A stretch of DNA of 64,000 nt from JAJFUV01 sp964384215. GTDB lineage: Bacteria; Acidobacteriota; Terriglobia; Bryobacterales; Bryobacteraceae. Location: positions 67,216 through 131,215 of the forward strand of contig CAYLLB010000008.1 in NCBI GenBank assembly GCA_964384215.1, given 5' to 3'. Below, piece by piece: positions 28,390 through 36,098 of the stretch. Both the position numbers and the translations under genes were made by a program. The notes beneath the pieces were generated by a model. It searched no databases. It was not told the DNA's origin and was given only the letters and a program-made list of their open reading frames with translations. Within the stretch, counting starts at the first letter, position 1. Each line of letters opens with the position of its first letter.

Positions 28390-31300
28390 CTAGAACGATA
28401 TCCGGCCGGCGAACTGAATCTGGCGCGGATAATTGGATTGATTTTGATAACCCGCAATCTGGCCGAAGCAGGACTTCGATGCAGAGTTGCAGTTACCTGT
28501 TGAACCGTACCACTGCGGCGTGTTAAACGCATTCACCCAGTTGTTGATGAACTGGAACTTCACACGCTCCGTGATCCGGAAGTTCTTCATAATCCCGAGA
28601 TCGAAGTTGTGTGTCGGTGGCTCACGTAGCCGGCCGGTTACGGTGTACCACCGCCGCGGCGCGTACGGGTTGGTGTTCAGCGTGTACGCCGCCCGGTTGA
28701 TCCACTGATCCAGGCGCTGGCCGCCTGGTACATCGTTGGGGTCCACACCGGCAACAGGGATGGTGTCCGCGGCCAATTGGTAAGGCCTGCCGCTCGAGAC
28801 CCGAATCATCCAGTTGATTTGCCAACCGCCGATGATGTGATCCAGCCATCCCGGCATCGTCGTCCAGGCCCAACGCTTCTTGCCCCACGGCATCTCCCAC
28901 GATCCGTTGGCCACGAAGTTCTGAGGAATGTCGTAAGTCTCGTAAGTCTTCTCCAGGAAGTTATCGAACGAGTTAGCGTAGCCGAAATGACCCAGTTTCT
29001 TGGAGATTGTATATGCAAAACTCATACTGACGCCGTGGCTGAACCGCTTGGTCACTTGAGTCTGGAGACCGTCGTAACGCGAGTCACCAATCGGCACATT
29101 TGCCTTCGTTACCCCGGTGAACTGTGGAAACTGGTATTGCAGCGAACTGAATGCGATCTTCGACTGGTTCAGCGCATAGCCCGGCACCAAGCCGGCGAAC
29201 GGGTTGTCCACCTGCCGGTTCAGAACCGAAGCACCCTGGATGTAGAGCGACTCCGGGATGTAGTTCAGCGACTGGTTCACCGGCAACCGGTCGTTGTAGT
29301 TGAAGTTGTAACCTGCGCTGACCAGAACTCCCCAGGGTATCTCCCGCTGTATTTCGAAGCTCGTTTGATAGGCCCTCGGCTCCCGCGTCTCCGGATCGAT
29401 GAAGCTTATGCTGGCACCGATGTTCGTCGCCAGACCCTTGCTCGAACCCGTGGGCTGGAGCAGGCCGTTCGGGAACGGGTTGTCGATCAGGTTGATAGGA
29501 ATCTGATTCGAGTCGTACAGAATCGACGTCGTCGTCTGGCTGTAGCCGGCGGGCTGGCCCGGATCGTACCAGATGGGCCCATAGAACATTCCAAAACCGC
29601 CTCGGATGGCAGTCTTATTGTCAAGCGCATATGCGAAACCGATACGCGGCCCGAAGTTCTTGCGCGTCGCGTTGTACACGTTGCGGGGCATCCCGCCCAC
29701 GCCTGGGAACGTCAACCCGCCCCGCAGGTTTGCGCACGCGGGGCAATTAGACGCAGCCGCCGTGGCCTTCACCTGCGCCGCAAGCGGACTGGTGGCCGTT
29801 TCGTCGAAGATGCCGGTCATGGCGTTATAACGGTCCGTCATGGGACCTGTCCAGTCCCAGCGCAAGCCGAAGTTGAGTTTCAGTTTACTGGTGACGCTGA
29901 TGTCGTCCTGCACGAATAATGCCAGGCTCTTGCCCTGGCGCGCCGGCAGCGAAAGTACGTCGATGGATGCGCTACCCACTCCCATCAGGAACGATGCCAC
30001 CGCATCGCCAGCCGAAGGCACATTCAATTGCGGATCTGCATTCGTCGCCGTGGGGCTGAAACCGAACGAACCGGCATCGTAGCCCGCGGCCACGTTGTAA
30101 GTGCGCTCCAGACGCCCCTGCCCGCCGATCTTCAGCGTGTGGCTGCCAATGATCTTGGACCACGTGGCATCGACGTTGTTGATTTGATCCGGCGTAAAGT
30201 TGCCTGAACCCTGGCCGGCGCCGCTAAAGGCGTACCCACCATAGCCGGGAGAACCACCGAAACTGAAGTATGGGAAATAAGGCGAAGCCTGAGCCACGAA
30301 TGTCGAACTGAAGCCCAGGTCCTTTGGCGTGACCTCGCCCCGTTTGTTGTTTCTATTCGCCGTCAGGTACCGCTGCAACCCAGCGCGCACGTTCAACACA
30401 CTTGTCGGTGAAATGGTCCTCGTATAGTCCACTACCAGGTTGTGGTTGGCGCGCGTGAACGGGAAGCCCGTGTTCACGTCCGCTGCGCCTGGGTAAAACT
30501 CGACGTCGTAGGAGTTGAAGTTGTTACGGATGTGGCGCACGCTGAACCGGTTGGTGTCGTTGATGTTCCAGTCCACCCGGTTGGAGTATTCGCTGAAATC
30601 CGCCTTGGCCGAGCCCCCCGAAGGCAGGTAGTTACTGCCGCGGGTGATGGGGTCGCCCGCTGCGTTCGGCAGCGGGATATACTTCCAGAACGCCTTGGCG
30701 ACCGGACTCATCCTGCTCGCAGGAACTTTGTTGCCGGCGAGCGCCGTCCTCGAGTACCTGCCCGTCACGGGATCCTGCTTGATGCTCCACGGATCGTAAA
30801 TCAACACGGGAGCTTTCTGCCCACCGCTGTTCCACCACGTGTCGGTAAAATCGCCGTTGCGTTCCGCCTCGGTAGGCACGTGACCCGAATAGGACTTCTT
30901 ACTACCCGAGTGCAGCCGCTGCCAGCCTGAACTGAAGAACAGCTTGTTCTTGAAGGCCGGTCCGCTCACCAGGAAACCGTACTGGTCGAAGTGTACAGGC
31001 AACCGGCCTTGCTTCGCCAGGTTTCGTTCGAAGGTGTTTGCCGCCATCGTCACGTTCCGGTTGTAGAAGTAAGCTTCGCCGTGGTAATCGTTGCTGCCGC
31101 TGCGCGTTGTCACGTTCACAACGCCGCCTGTGGTGCGCCCGTACTCCGCGCTGTAAGGGCTGGCCAGCACCTTCATCTCCGCCACGGTCTCCTGCGTCGG
31201 AATGGTGCCGTAAAGGCCTCCCTCGTTGCCGCCCCGGTTCGGCACGCCGTCGATCAGCATTTCGTTGGACTTGAATTGTCCGCCGCTGATCACCAGCGAT

Positions 31301-31851
31301 GTCGAACCCGAGTTGTCATACGGGGTGAAGCTCTTGGCGTTGGTCGCCACTGTCACGCCCGCTGCTGCCCACGTAATGCCCATGATGTTGTGGCCTTGCG
31401 TAGGCGTGTTCAGCATGCGGATGTTGTCGATGAGCGCGCCTTTGTCCGCATTTTGCGTTTCGATCTGCGCGACTCGTTCGGTTACCGTGACGGTCTCAGC
31501 CACTGCGCCCAAGGTAAGGGTGAAGTTCACCGTGGGGTTGGTAGCCGTAGCCACCACCACGTTGGGCTGCACCGATTTCTGAAATCCGGTCTTGGAAACC
31601 GACACCGAATAAGTGCCGGGCTGTAAGAATCGGACCGTGTAATACCCATCGGCCGTTGTCGCGGCCGTGGACGTTGATCCGGTTTTGATATTGGTTACAA
31701 GGATCCCGGCATCCGGGACCGGCGCCTGCGAAGGGTCCGTGACTCTCCCACTTATGGATCCTAGCGCGGCTCCTTGCCCGAATGCGGGTACGGCGGCAGT
31801 CAGGAGCACTAAGACAGCCGCCAGGAGGATACTGCTGTGACGACCTGACAT
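28390..31851 (-). CDS. TonB-dependent receptor-like outer-membrane protein (Oar/CarboxypepD_reg type) 1
   Basis: 1153 residues. The signal peptide ends near AVPAFGQG. The N-terminal domain GSISGRVTDPSQAPVPDAGI and YTVRFLQPGTYSVSV is carboxypeptidase-regulatory-like; the plug has LVISGGQFKSNEMLIDGVPN and YSAEYGRTTGGVVNVTTRSG; the remainder is a large barrel ending in a typical outer-membrane final strand with terminal phenylalanine (AGRISF). Expected role: TonB-driven uptake or binding of large glycans at the outer membrane. It is the first receptor of the tandem pair and carries its own promoter in the gap behind dapA. A hairpin lies in its leader at 31875-31898. Confidence 0.92.
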   Translation of the reverse strand: MSGRHSSILLAAVLVLLTAAVPAFGQGAALGSISGRVTDPSQAPVPDAGILVTNIKTGSTSTAATTADGYYTVRFLQPGTYSVSVSKTGFQKSVQPNVVVATATNPTVNFTLTLGAVAETVTVTERVAQIETQNADKGALIDNIRMLNTPTQGHNIMGITWAAAGVTVATNAKSFTPYDNSGSTSLVISGGQFKSNEMLIDGVPNRGGNEGGLYGTIPTQETVAEMKVLASPYSAEYGRTTGGVVNVTTRSGSNDYHGEAYFYNRNVTMAANTFERNLAKQGRLPVHFDQYGFLVSGPAFKNKLFFSSGWQRLHSGSKKSYSGHVPTEAERNGDFTDTWWNSGGQKAPVLIYDPWSIKQDPVTGRYSRTALAGNKVPASRMSPVAKAFWKYIPLPNAAGDPITRGSNYLPSGGSAKADFSEYSNRVDWNINDTNRFSVRHIRNNFNSYDVEFYPGAADVNTGFPFTRANHNLVVDYTRTISPTSVLNVRAGLQRYLTANRNNKRGEVTPKDLGFSSTFVAQASPYFPYFSFGGSPGYGGYAFSGAGQGSGNFTPDQINNVDATWSKIIGSHTLKIGGQGRLERTYNVAAGYDAGSFGFSPTATNADPQLNVPSAGDAVASFLMGVGSASIDVLSLPARQGKSLALFVQDDISVTSKLKLNFGLRWDWTGPMTDRYNAMTGIFDETATSPLAAQVKATAAASNCPACANLRGGLTFPGVGGMPRNVYNATRKNFGPRIGFAYALDNKTAIRGGFGMFYGPIWYDPGQPAGYSQTTTSILYDSNQIPINLIDNPFPNGLLQPTGSSKGLATNIGASISFIDPETREPRAYQTSFEIQREIPWGVLVSAGYNFNYNDRLPVNQSLNYIPESLYIQGASVLNRQVDNPFAGLVPGYALNQSKIAFSSLQYQFPQFTGVTKANVPIGDSRYDGLQTQVTKRFSHGVSMSFAYTISKKLGHFGYANSFDNFLEKTYETYDIPQNFVANGSWEMPWGKKRWAWTTMPGWLDHIIGGWQINWMIRVSSGRPYQLAADTIPVAGVDPNDVPGGQRLDQWINRAAYTLNTNPYAPRRWYTVTGRLREPPTHNFDLGIMKNFRITERVKFQFINNWVNAFNTPQWYGSTGNCNSASKSCFGQIAGYQNQSNYPRQIQFAGRISF

Positions 31852-31874
31852 GACTCACCTCATCTCTCGTCTCG

Positions 31875-31898
31875 ATGGCCGGCCTTCCGACCGGCCAT
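31875..31898 (-). promoter_or_regulatory. Leader hairpin upstream of TonB receptor 1
   Basis: ATGGCCGG (31875-31882) and CCGGCCAT (31891-31898) form a perfect 8-bp stem with an 8-nt loop between the putative promoter and the receptor start. It could be an attenuator or an RNA stabiliser; no U-tract is seen next to it. Confidence 0.6.
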
Positions 31899-31929
31899 TC
31901 CACCGACTCAACCCTCTAAATCTGCCCCA

Positions 31930-31958
31930 ACTATGGCGCTGATTTGGGATCGAGTCAA
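31930..31958 (-). promoter_or_regulatory. Putative sigma-70-like promoter and operator for the receptor genes
   Basis: On the minus strand a -35 box TTGACT (31953-31958) overlaps the dapA-family stop codon. A 17-bp spacer leads to CATAGT (31930-31935). The spacer carries CCCAAATC (31941-31948) four bases after the -35 box, exactly as in the IclR-gene promoter at 33738-33765. The shared octamer is a candidate IclR operator; that link is inference. Confidence 0.6.
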
Positions 31959-32866
31959 GCCTTTCTTATGCCGTCCAGGATCGCTCCCGTGACAGCCATT
32001 TCATCCGCCGTGGCCGGCACTTGCGGTCCACGCGGCGGACCGATCTTGATTCCGGACGATTTCTCAATCGCTGCCCGAAGGATGGGAACTGGATTAAGGC
32101 GCCCGTTCTGATTGAGCGAAGCGAAGAAAGGCGCCATCTTGAAGTAGATTCTGGAAGCCTCAACGTTGTCGCCCTTGTAATAGGCGTCGATCATCGCCTT
32201 CATGCAATCGCCGATCACCTGGGAACCGCCACTGACCACGCCAACGCCTCGCTGCGGCAGCACTTGCAGTACCATGGTGTCGTCCCCACAGTAGATCGAG
32301 AAGTCTTCCGGCGTATGCAACGCGAATGAAGTGGCTTGCGTTGGTTGGATTCCAGCTTCCTCCTTGATACCCCGGATGTTGGGGATCTTCACGAGTTGCA
32401 CGAGCGTCTCCGGTTCCATGTTGACGCCGGTGAAAAGCGGAATGTTGTAAATCAGCACAGGCAACTTCGTCGCCGAGCTTACCGCCTCGAAGTGCCTTCG
32501 GATTCCTTCCTGCGTAGGTTTGCCGTAGTACGGCAAAACGCACATGGCCACGTCGAAGCCCATCTCCTCGGCGATCCGGGTAAAACGGATCGATGCGCGC
32601 GTCGAAGCCGCGCCCACGCCCGCCACCAGGGGAACCCGCCCCCGATTGGCGGCCTTGACCGTCTTCCAGATCTCCAGCCTTTCCTCGTCCGTCAGCGCAT
32701 AGAACTGACCCGTCGTGCCGGTGACGATAATGGAATCGCAGAAGTTCCTGGTGATGATGTAGTCCACCAACTGCCCCAGCGCCTCGTGGTTGACATCTTC
32801 GTTGGCATAAAAGGGCGTTACCAATGGAACCGACACGCGGCCCATGATTTCTAGCAATGTCTTCAT
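31955..32866 (-). CDS. DapA-family (class I) aldolase/lyase
   Basis: 303 residues, the usual length of the DHDPS / N-acetylneuraminate lyase superfamily. Visible signatures are GTTGQ (50-54), YNIP with catalytic Tyr140, and the Schiff-base lysine K168 in GIKEEAG. A strong ribosome site (AAGGAG) lies 6 bp before the ATG. Substrate cannot be fixed: YNIP followed by TGV resembles sialic-acid lyase, but the lysine block fits other sugar-acid aldolases too. Because it sits with an IclR regulator and a glycan locus, a catabolic sugar-acid or sialate role is more likely than lysine biosynthesis. It starts 14 bp after the IclR gene stop. Confidence 0.88.
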   Translation of the reverse strand: MKTLLEIMGRVSVPLVTPFYANEDVNHEALGQLVDYIITRNFCDSIIVTGTTGQFYALTDEERLEIWKTVKAANRGRVPLVAGVGAASTRASIRFTRIAEEMGFDVAMCVLPYYGKPTQEGIRRHFEAVSSATKLPVLIYNIPLFTGVNMEPETLVQLVKIPNIRGIKEEAGIQPTQATSFALHTPEDFSIYCGDDTMVLQVLPQRGVGVVSGGSQVIGDCMKAMIDAYYKGDNVEASRIYFKMAPFFASLNQNGRLNPVPILRAAIEKSSGIKIGPPRGPQVPATADEMAVTGAILDGIRKA

Positions 32867-32880
32867 TCAATCTCCTTCTT

Positions 32881-33705
32881 TCAATACGATGCCGTGACGA
32901 CCGGAAGCCCTCTCCGCCGGGCACCGAGCGCGTTCTCCACCGTGCGCGCCGTCTCCAGCACGCGTTCCCCGTACTCCCGAATGCGTTCCCGCGGTAGCCG
33001 GCTTGCAGGCGCGGAGACGCTCAACGCCCCCGTGCCTCCATCCACCACTACTGAAATGGCAGCCGCGACACAGATCACTCCTAACTCGTTTTCTTCCATA
33101 TCGATGGCGTATCCTTCCGCCCGGATCCGGCCCATCTCCTCTTCTAAACGATCCATGGTCGTGATCGTATGGGGTGTGAATCGAGGCAATCCCCTCACCC
33201 CGGCCACGGCCCTCACCCGATCGCTCGACAGCGTGGCCAGAATCGCCTTCCCCAATCCTGTGCAATGGAGCGGAGCACGCAATCCCTCGTCTCCCCGCGT
33301 GTGCAGCTGGAACGGCGACTCGATGGCTGACAGTATCAGGATCTCATTGTCCGATAACACGCCCAGCTTCACGGTCTCCTTTGTTTCCGCCGCCAGCCGT
33401 TTCAGATGCGGCAACGCCGCCGCCACCAGCCTCGTGCTGTGCGAGAACCTCATTCCCAACTCGTAGACCCGCGGCCCCAGCCGGTATCGCTTGTCCGCCG
33501 GGTCCTGCTTGAGAAAATCCATGCTCTCCAACGTGCGCAACAGGTTGTGCGTCGTCGACTTGGGCATCTCCAGACGGCGGCTCAGGTCGCTGACACTCAG
33601 ATTTGGCGGATCGGTGCCGAACTCGCACAGGATTTCCAGAGCCTTGCGCACCGCAGCCACTTCGTAGTTGCCGCCAGACCTACCGTTCGAGTTTTCGTTC
33701 ATCAT
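32881..33705 (-). CDS. IclR-family transcriptional regulator
   Basis: 274 residues. The N-terminal winged helix-turn-helix (YEVAAVRKALEILCEF, LSVSDLSRRLEMPKSTTHNLLRTLESMDFL) and the C-terminal effector-binding domain (RYRLGPRVYELG, PLHCTGLGKAILA, NELGVICVAAAI, ALSVSAPASRL) are complete. Family members bind small metabolites such as sugar acids and usually repress adjacent catabolic operons. It heads the long leftward locus and probably autoregulates through the octamer shared by its own promoter and the receptor promoter. The start is the first of two adjacent ATGs at 33705. Confidence 0.93.
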   Translation of the reverse strand: MMNENSNGRSGGNYEVAAVRKALEILCEFGTDPPNLSVSDLSRRLEMPKSTTHNLLRTLESMDFLKQDPADKRYRLGPRVYELGMRFSHSTRLVAAALPHLKRLAAETKETVKLGVLSDNEILILSAIESPFQLHTRGDEGLRAPLHCTGLGKAILATLSSDRVRAVAGVRGLPRFTPHTITTMDRLEEEMGRIRAEGYAIDMEENELGVICVAAAISVVVDGGTGALSVSAPASRLPRERIREYGERVLETARTVENALGARRRGLPVVTASY

Positions 33706-33737
33706 GGCTGACCATCACTTTCGCCACCTGAACAATA

Positions 33738-33765
33738 TCTATACCCCGATTTGGGCTCCTGTCAA
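33738..33765 (-). promoter_or_regulatory. Putative sigma-70 promoter of the IclR gene with shared operator octamer
   Basis: On the minus strand TTGACA (33760-33765) is followed after 16 bp by TATAGA (33738-33743), 33 bp before the start codon. CCCAAATC (33748-33755) lies in the spacer four bases after the -35 box, the same position as in the receptor promoter. Confidence 0.65.
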
Positions 33766-33853
33766 GAAAAATCTGTGTCGATTTCCCCCTGTTTTGTTCA
33801 AGTTTCCGGTTGGATTCTGGTCCCGGGCAGGCATATGGGAAAGCTGTTCGTCG

Positions 33854-34726
33854 ATGATGAACGATCGCCTCCGCACGATCTCCCACCGGGCCTCAACCTG
33901 GAATATCATCCATAGAGTGATTGGTCGGTTCCTCTTCACCGCCTGCCTCCTATGGACGGCTGGCCATCCAGAGACTCGTGTCCATCCGGAGGACTCGCTC
34001 CCGTATGTGTTCGTACCACCGGGAGCATTCCTGGCGGGCTGTTCACCGGGCGACGCCGATTGCTACGACGCCGAGAAGCCTCCCCGCCGGATCACCCTGT
34101 CGCAAGGCTTCTGGATCGGACAGTCGGAGGTGACCGTGGGCGCCTATGCTCGGTTTGCCCGACGCACCAGCAGACCGATGCCGCCGGAACCCAGGTTATA
34201 TGAACGGCCCCTGAATCCGGGTTGGAGCAACGTACGGCAACCGATGACCATGGTGAATCGGGAGGATGCCGCCGCATATTGCGCCTGGTTGGGCGGACGC
34301 CTGCCAACCGCGGCGGAATGGGAATACGCCGCGCGAGCGGGAACGTCGGGGTCCCGGTACGGGAATCTGGACGACATTGCCTGGTACGCCGGCAACAGCG
34401 GACAGGAACCAGTCGAAGTATCGGGGTTTGCCGAACGGAAGGACCTGAAAGGCTTCTTCGTTTTGCTGCAACGGAACGGCAACCGGCCGCATGAAGTCGC
34501 GGGGAAACAACCGAACGACTGGGGACTGCATGACATGTTGGGGAATGTCTGGGAGTGGTGCGGGGATCATCCGCCCGCCCTCAGGGGCGGCTCCTGGTTC
34601 GATCTCCCCAGAATGCTTCGTTTCTCTACGACTCTCGAGAGCGAACCGGCCGAGCGGAGCAGTAATATCGGCTTCCGGTGCGTCCTGCCAAGCGGGGCGA
34701 GCCTCCAGCCTGCCGGCCCGCGTTAG
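33854..34726 (+). CDS. Exported FGE-sulfatase-domain protein
   Basis: About 290 residues from the ATG at 33854. The frame is open from 33668, but that part overlaps the IclR promoter, so the shorter start with a hydrophobic segment (VIGRFLFTACLLWTAG) is preferred. The FGE/SUMF1-type fold shows VFVPPGAFLAGC, FWIGQSEVTVGAYARF, LPTAAEWEYAARAG, WGLHDMLGNVWEWC, LRGGSWF and IGFRCV. Family members generate formylglycine in sulfatases or act as non-catalytic binding domains. No sulfatase gene is in the window. Whether the catalytic cysteine pair is present cannot be decided by eye. Its stop codon overlaps the convergent decarboxylase stop. Confidence 0.82.
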   Translation: MMNDRLRTISHRASTWNIIHRVIGRFLFTACLLWTAGHPETRVHPEDSLPYVFVPPGAFLAGCSPGDADCYDAEKPPRRITLSQGFWIGQSEVTVGAYARFARRTSRPMPPEPRLYERPLNPGWSNVRQPMTMVNREDAAAYCAWLGGRLPTAAEWEYAARAGTSGSRYGNLDDIAWYAGNSGQEPVEVSGFAERKDLKGFFVLLQRNGNRPHEVAGKQPNDWGLHDMLGNVWEWCGDHPPALRGGSWFDLPRMLRFSTTLESEPAERSSNIGFRCVLPSGASLQPAGPR

Positions 34727-36075
34727 GCAGAGGCCATCCGGCGGGCTTCGAGGATCGCCGCCAGGCTGCGTTCCACGTCCTCTTCGCTGGTGGACCAATT
34801 GGTGACGCTGATGCGCATGGCCGTCCGGCCCTGCCAGATCGTTCCGCCGCACCAGCAGACTCCCTGGTCCTGGATGAAGTCGATCACGCGCGAGGTCGTA
34901 TCGGCATCCCCGAACGAGACCAGCACCTGGTTCAGCACGACTTCGTTCAGCACCTGGCAGCCAGCCGCGCGCAGACCATCGGCCATGCGGCGCGCGTGGC
35001 GGCAGGTCCGTTCGATCATCGCCGCTACGCCGCCACGGCCCAGCGTCCGCAACGCAGCCCAGACCTCCACCCCGCGAGCGCGCCGCGAAAGTTCCGGAGT
35101 AAACAATCCCGGATCGCGATGCTCGGCGAGCGGTATGTAGGATGCAGCAACCGACATGGCGCGGTATAACAATTCCGGTTCGCGCACGAAGGCCAGCCCG
35201 CTATCGTAGGGCACGTTCAACCACTTGTGCGCATCCGTGGCCCAGCTATCCGCCTTCTCGACGCCGGCAACCAGATGGGCAAGCACGGGGCTGGCAGCCG
35301 CCCACAAACCAAAGGCACCGTCCACGTGAACCCACGCACCGCGCGCGTGCGCCGCGTCGCAAATAGCGCCCACCGGGTCGGAAGCGCCGGTGTTCACATT
35401 GCCAACTTGCACGCAGACGATCGCCGGCGCGTTGAATTCCGGAAGCGCATCCGCGCGCATCCGGCCCTGGCCGTCAACCGGAACTCGCAGCACCCGGCGC
35501 CGCCCCAACCCCAGCAGGCCGAGCGACTTCAGCACCGAGGGATGGACCTCCTCGCTCACCACGACGCTCACCGCCGGCGCGCCATGCAACCCGTCGGCAT
35601 CCACGTCCCAGCCAACCGACTCAAGCACTCTCCGCCGCGCCGCAGCCAAGCCCGTGAAACTGGCCATCGTGGCGCCGGTCACGAAGGCCCCCCCACAGCC
35701 CACCGGAAGTTTCAGCAACTCCACGAGCCAGCCGAGAGAAATCTCCTCCAACACCGACGCGACGGGGCTGGACGTATACAACGCAGCGTTCTGGTCCCAA
35801 GCGCCGGCCAGCCAGTTGGCGGCCAGCGCCACGGGCAATGTGCCGCCATGCACGAAGCCGAAAAACCGCCCGCCCGAGGTGGCGACGGTCGCAGGCGACC
35901 CGACCCGGTCAAGCAGTTCGATCACACTCTCGGGATCGGCAGGCGCCTCGGGCAGTGGTCCGCCCAATTCAGCCAGGCGCGCCAGTGCGCTGCCGTCCGG
36001 GGCTACCGGGCGTGAATTGACTTGGTCAAGGTACCGGGCGGCCTTAGCGGCGGCTTGTTCAAAGATGCGGGACAA
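34723..36075 (-). CDS. PLP-dependent group II (aromatic amino acid-type) decarboxylase
   Basis: 450 residues. The PLP-binding lysine is K284 in TDAHKWLNVPYDSG, with HVDGAFGLW as the cofactor aspartate block and TGATMASF for phosphate binding, as in pyridoxal-dependent decarboxylases of the DOPA/tryptophan/glutamate group. The start codon appears to be TTG at 36075; no in-frame ATG lies nearby upstream. Substrate cannot be assigned from sequence alone. The stop TAA shares three of its bases with the convergent FGE-gene stop, so the genes overlap by 4 bp without a terminator between them. Confidence 0.85.
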   Translation of the reverse strand: MSRIFEQAAAKAARYLDQVNSRPVAPDGSALARLAELGGPLPEAPADPESVIELLDRVGSPATVATSGGRFFGFVHGGTLPVALAANWLAGAWDQNAALYTSSPVASVLEEISLGWLVELLKLPVGCGGAFVTGATMASFTGLAAARRRVLESVGWDVDADGLHGAPAVSVVVSEEVHPSVLKSLGLLGLGRRRVLRVPVDGQGRMRADALPEFNAPAIVCVQVGNVNTGASDPVGAICDAAHARGAWVHVDGAFGLWAAASPVLAHLVAGVEKADSWATDAHKWLNVPYDSGLAFVREPELLYRAMSVAASYIPLAEHRDPGLFTPELSRRARGVEVWAALRTLGRGGVAAMIERTCRHARRMADGLRAAGCQVLNEVVLNQVLVSFGDADTTSRVIDFIQDQGVCWCGGTIWQGRTAMRISVTNWSTSEEDVERSLAAILEARRMASA

Positions 36076-36098
36076 GTCTCAGAATACCGCAGGCGTTA

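Noticed and set aside
33668..33853. Longer start of the FGE-domain protein
   Set aside because: It would place coding sequence over the IclR promoter and start, and the added residues look non-coding.
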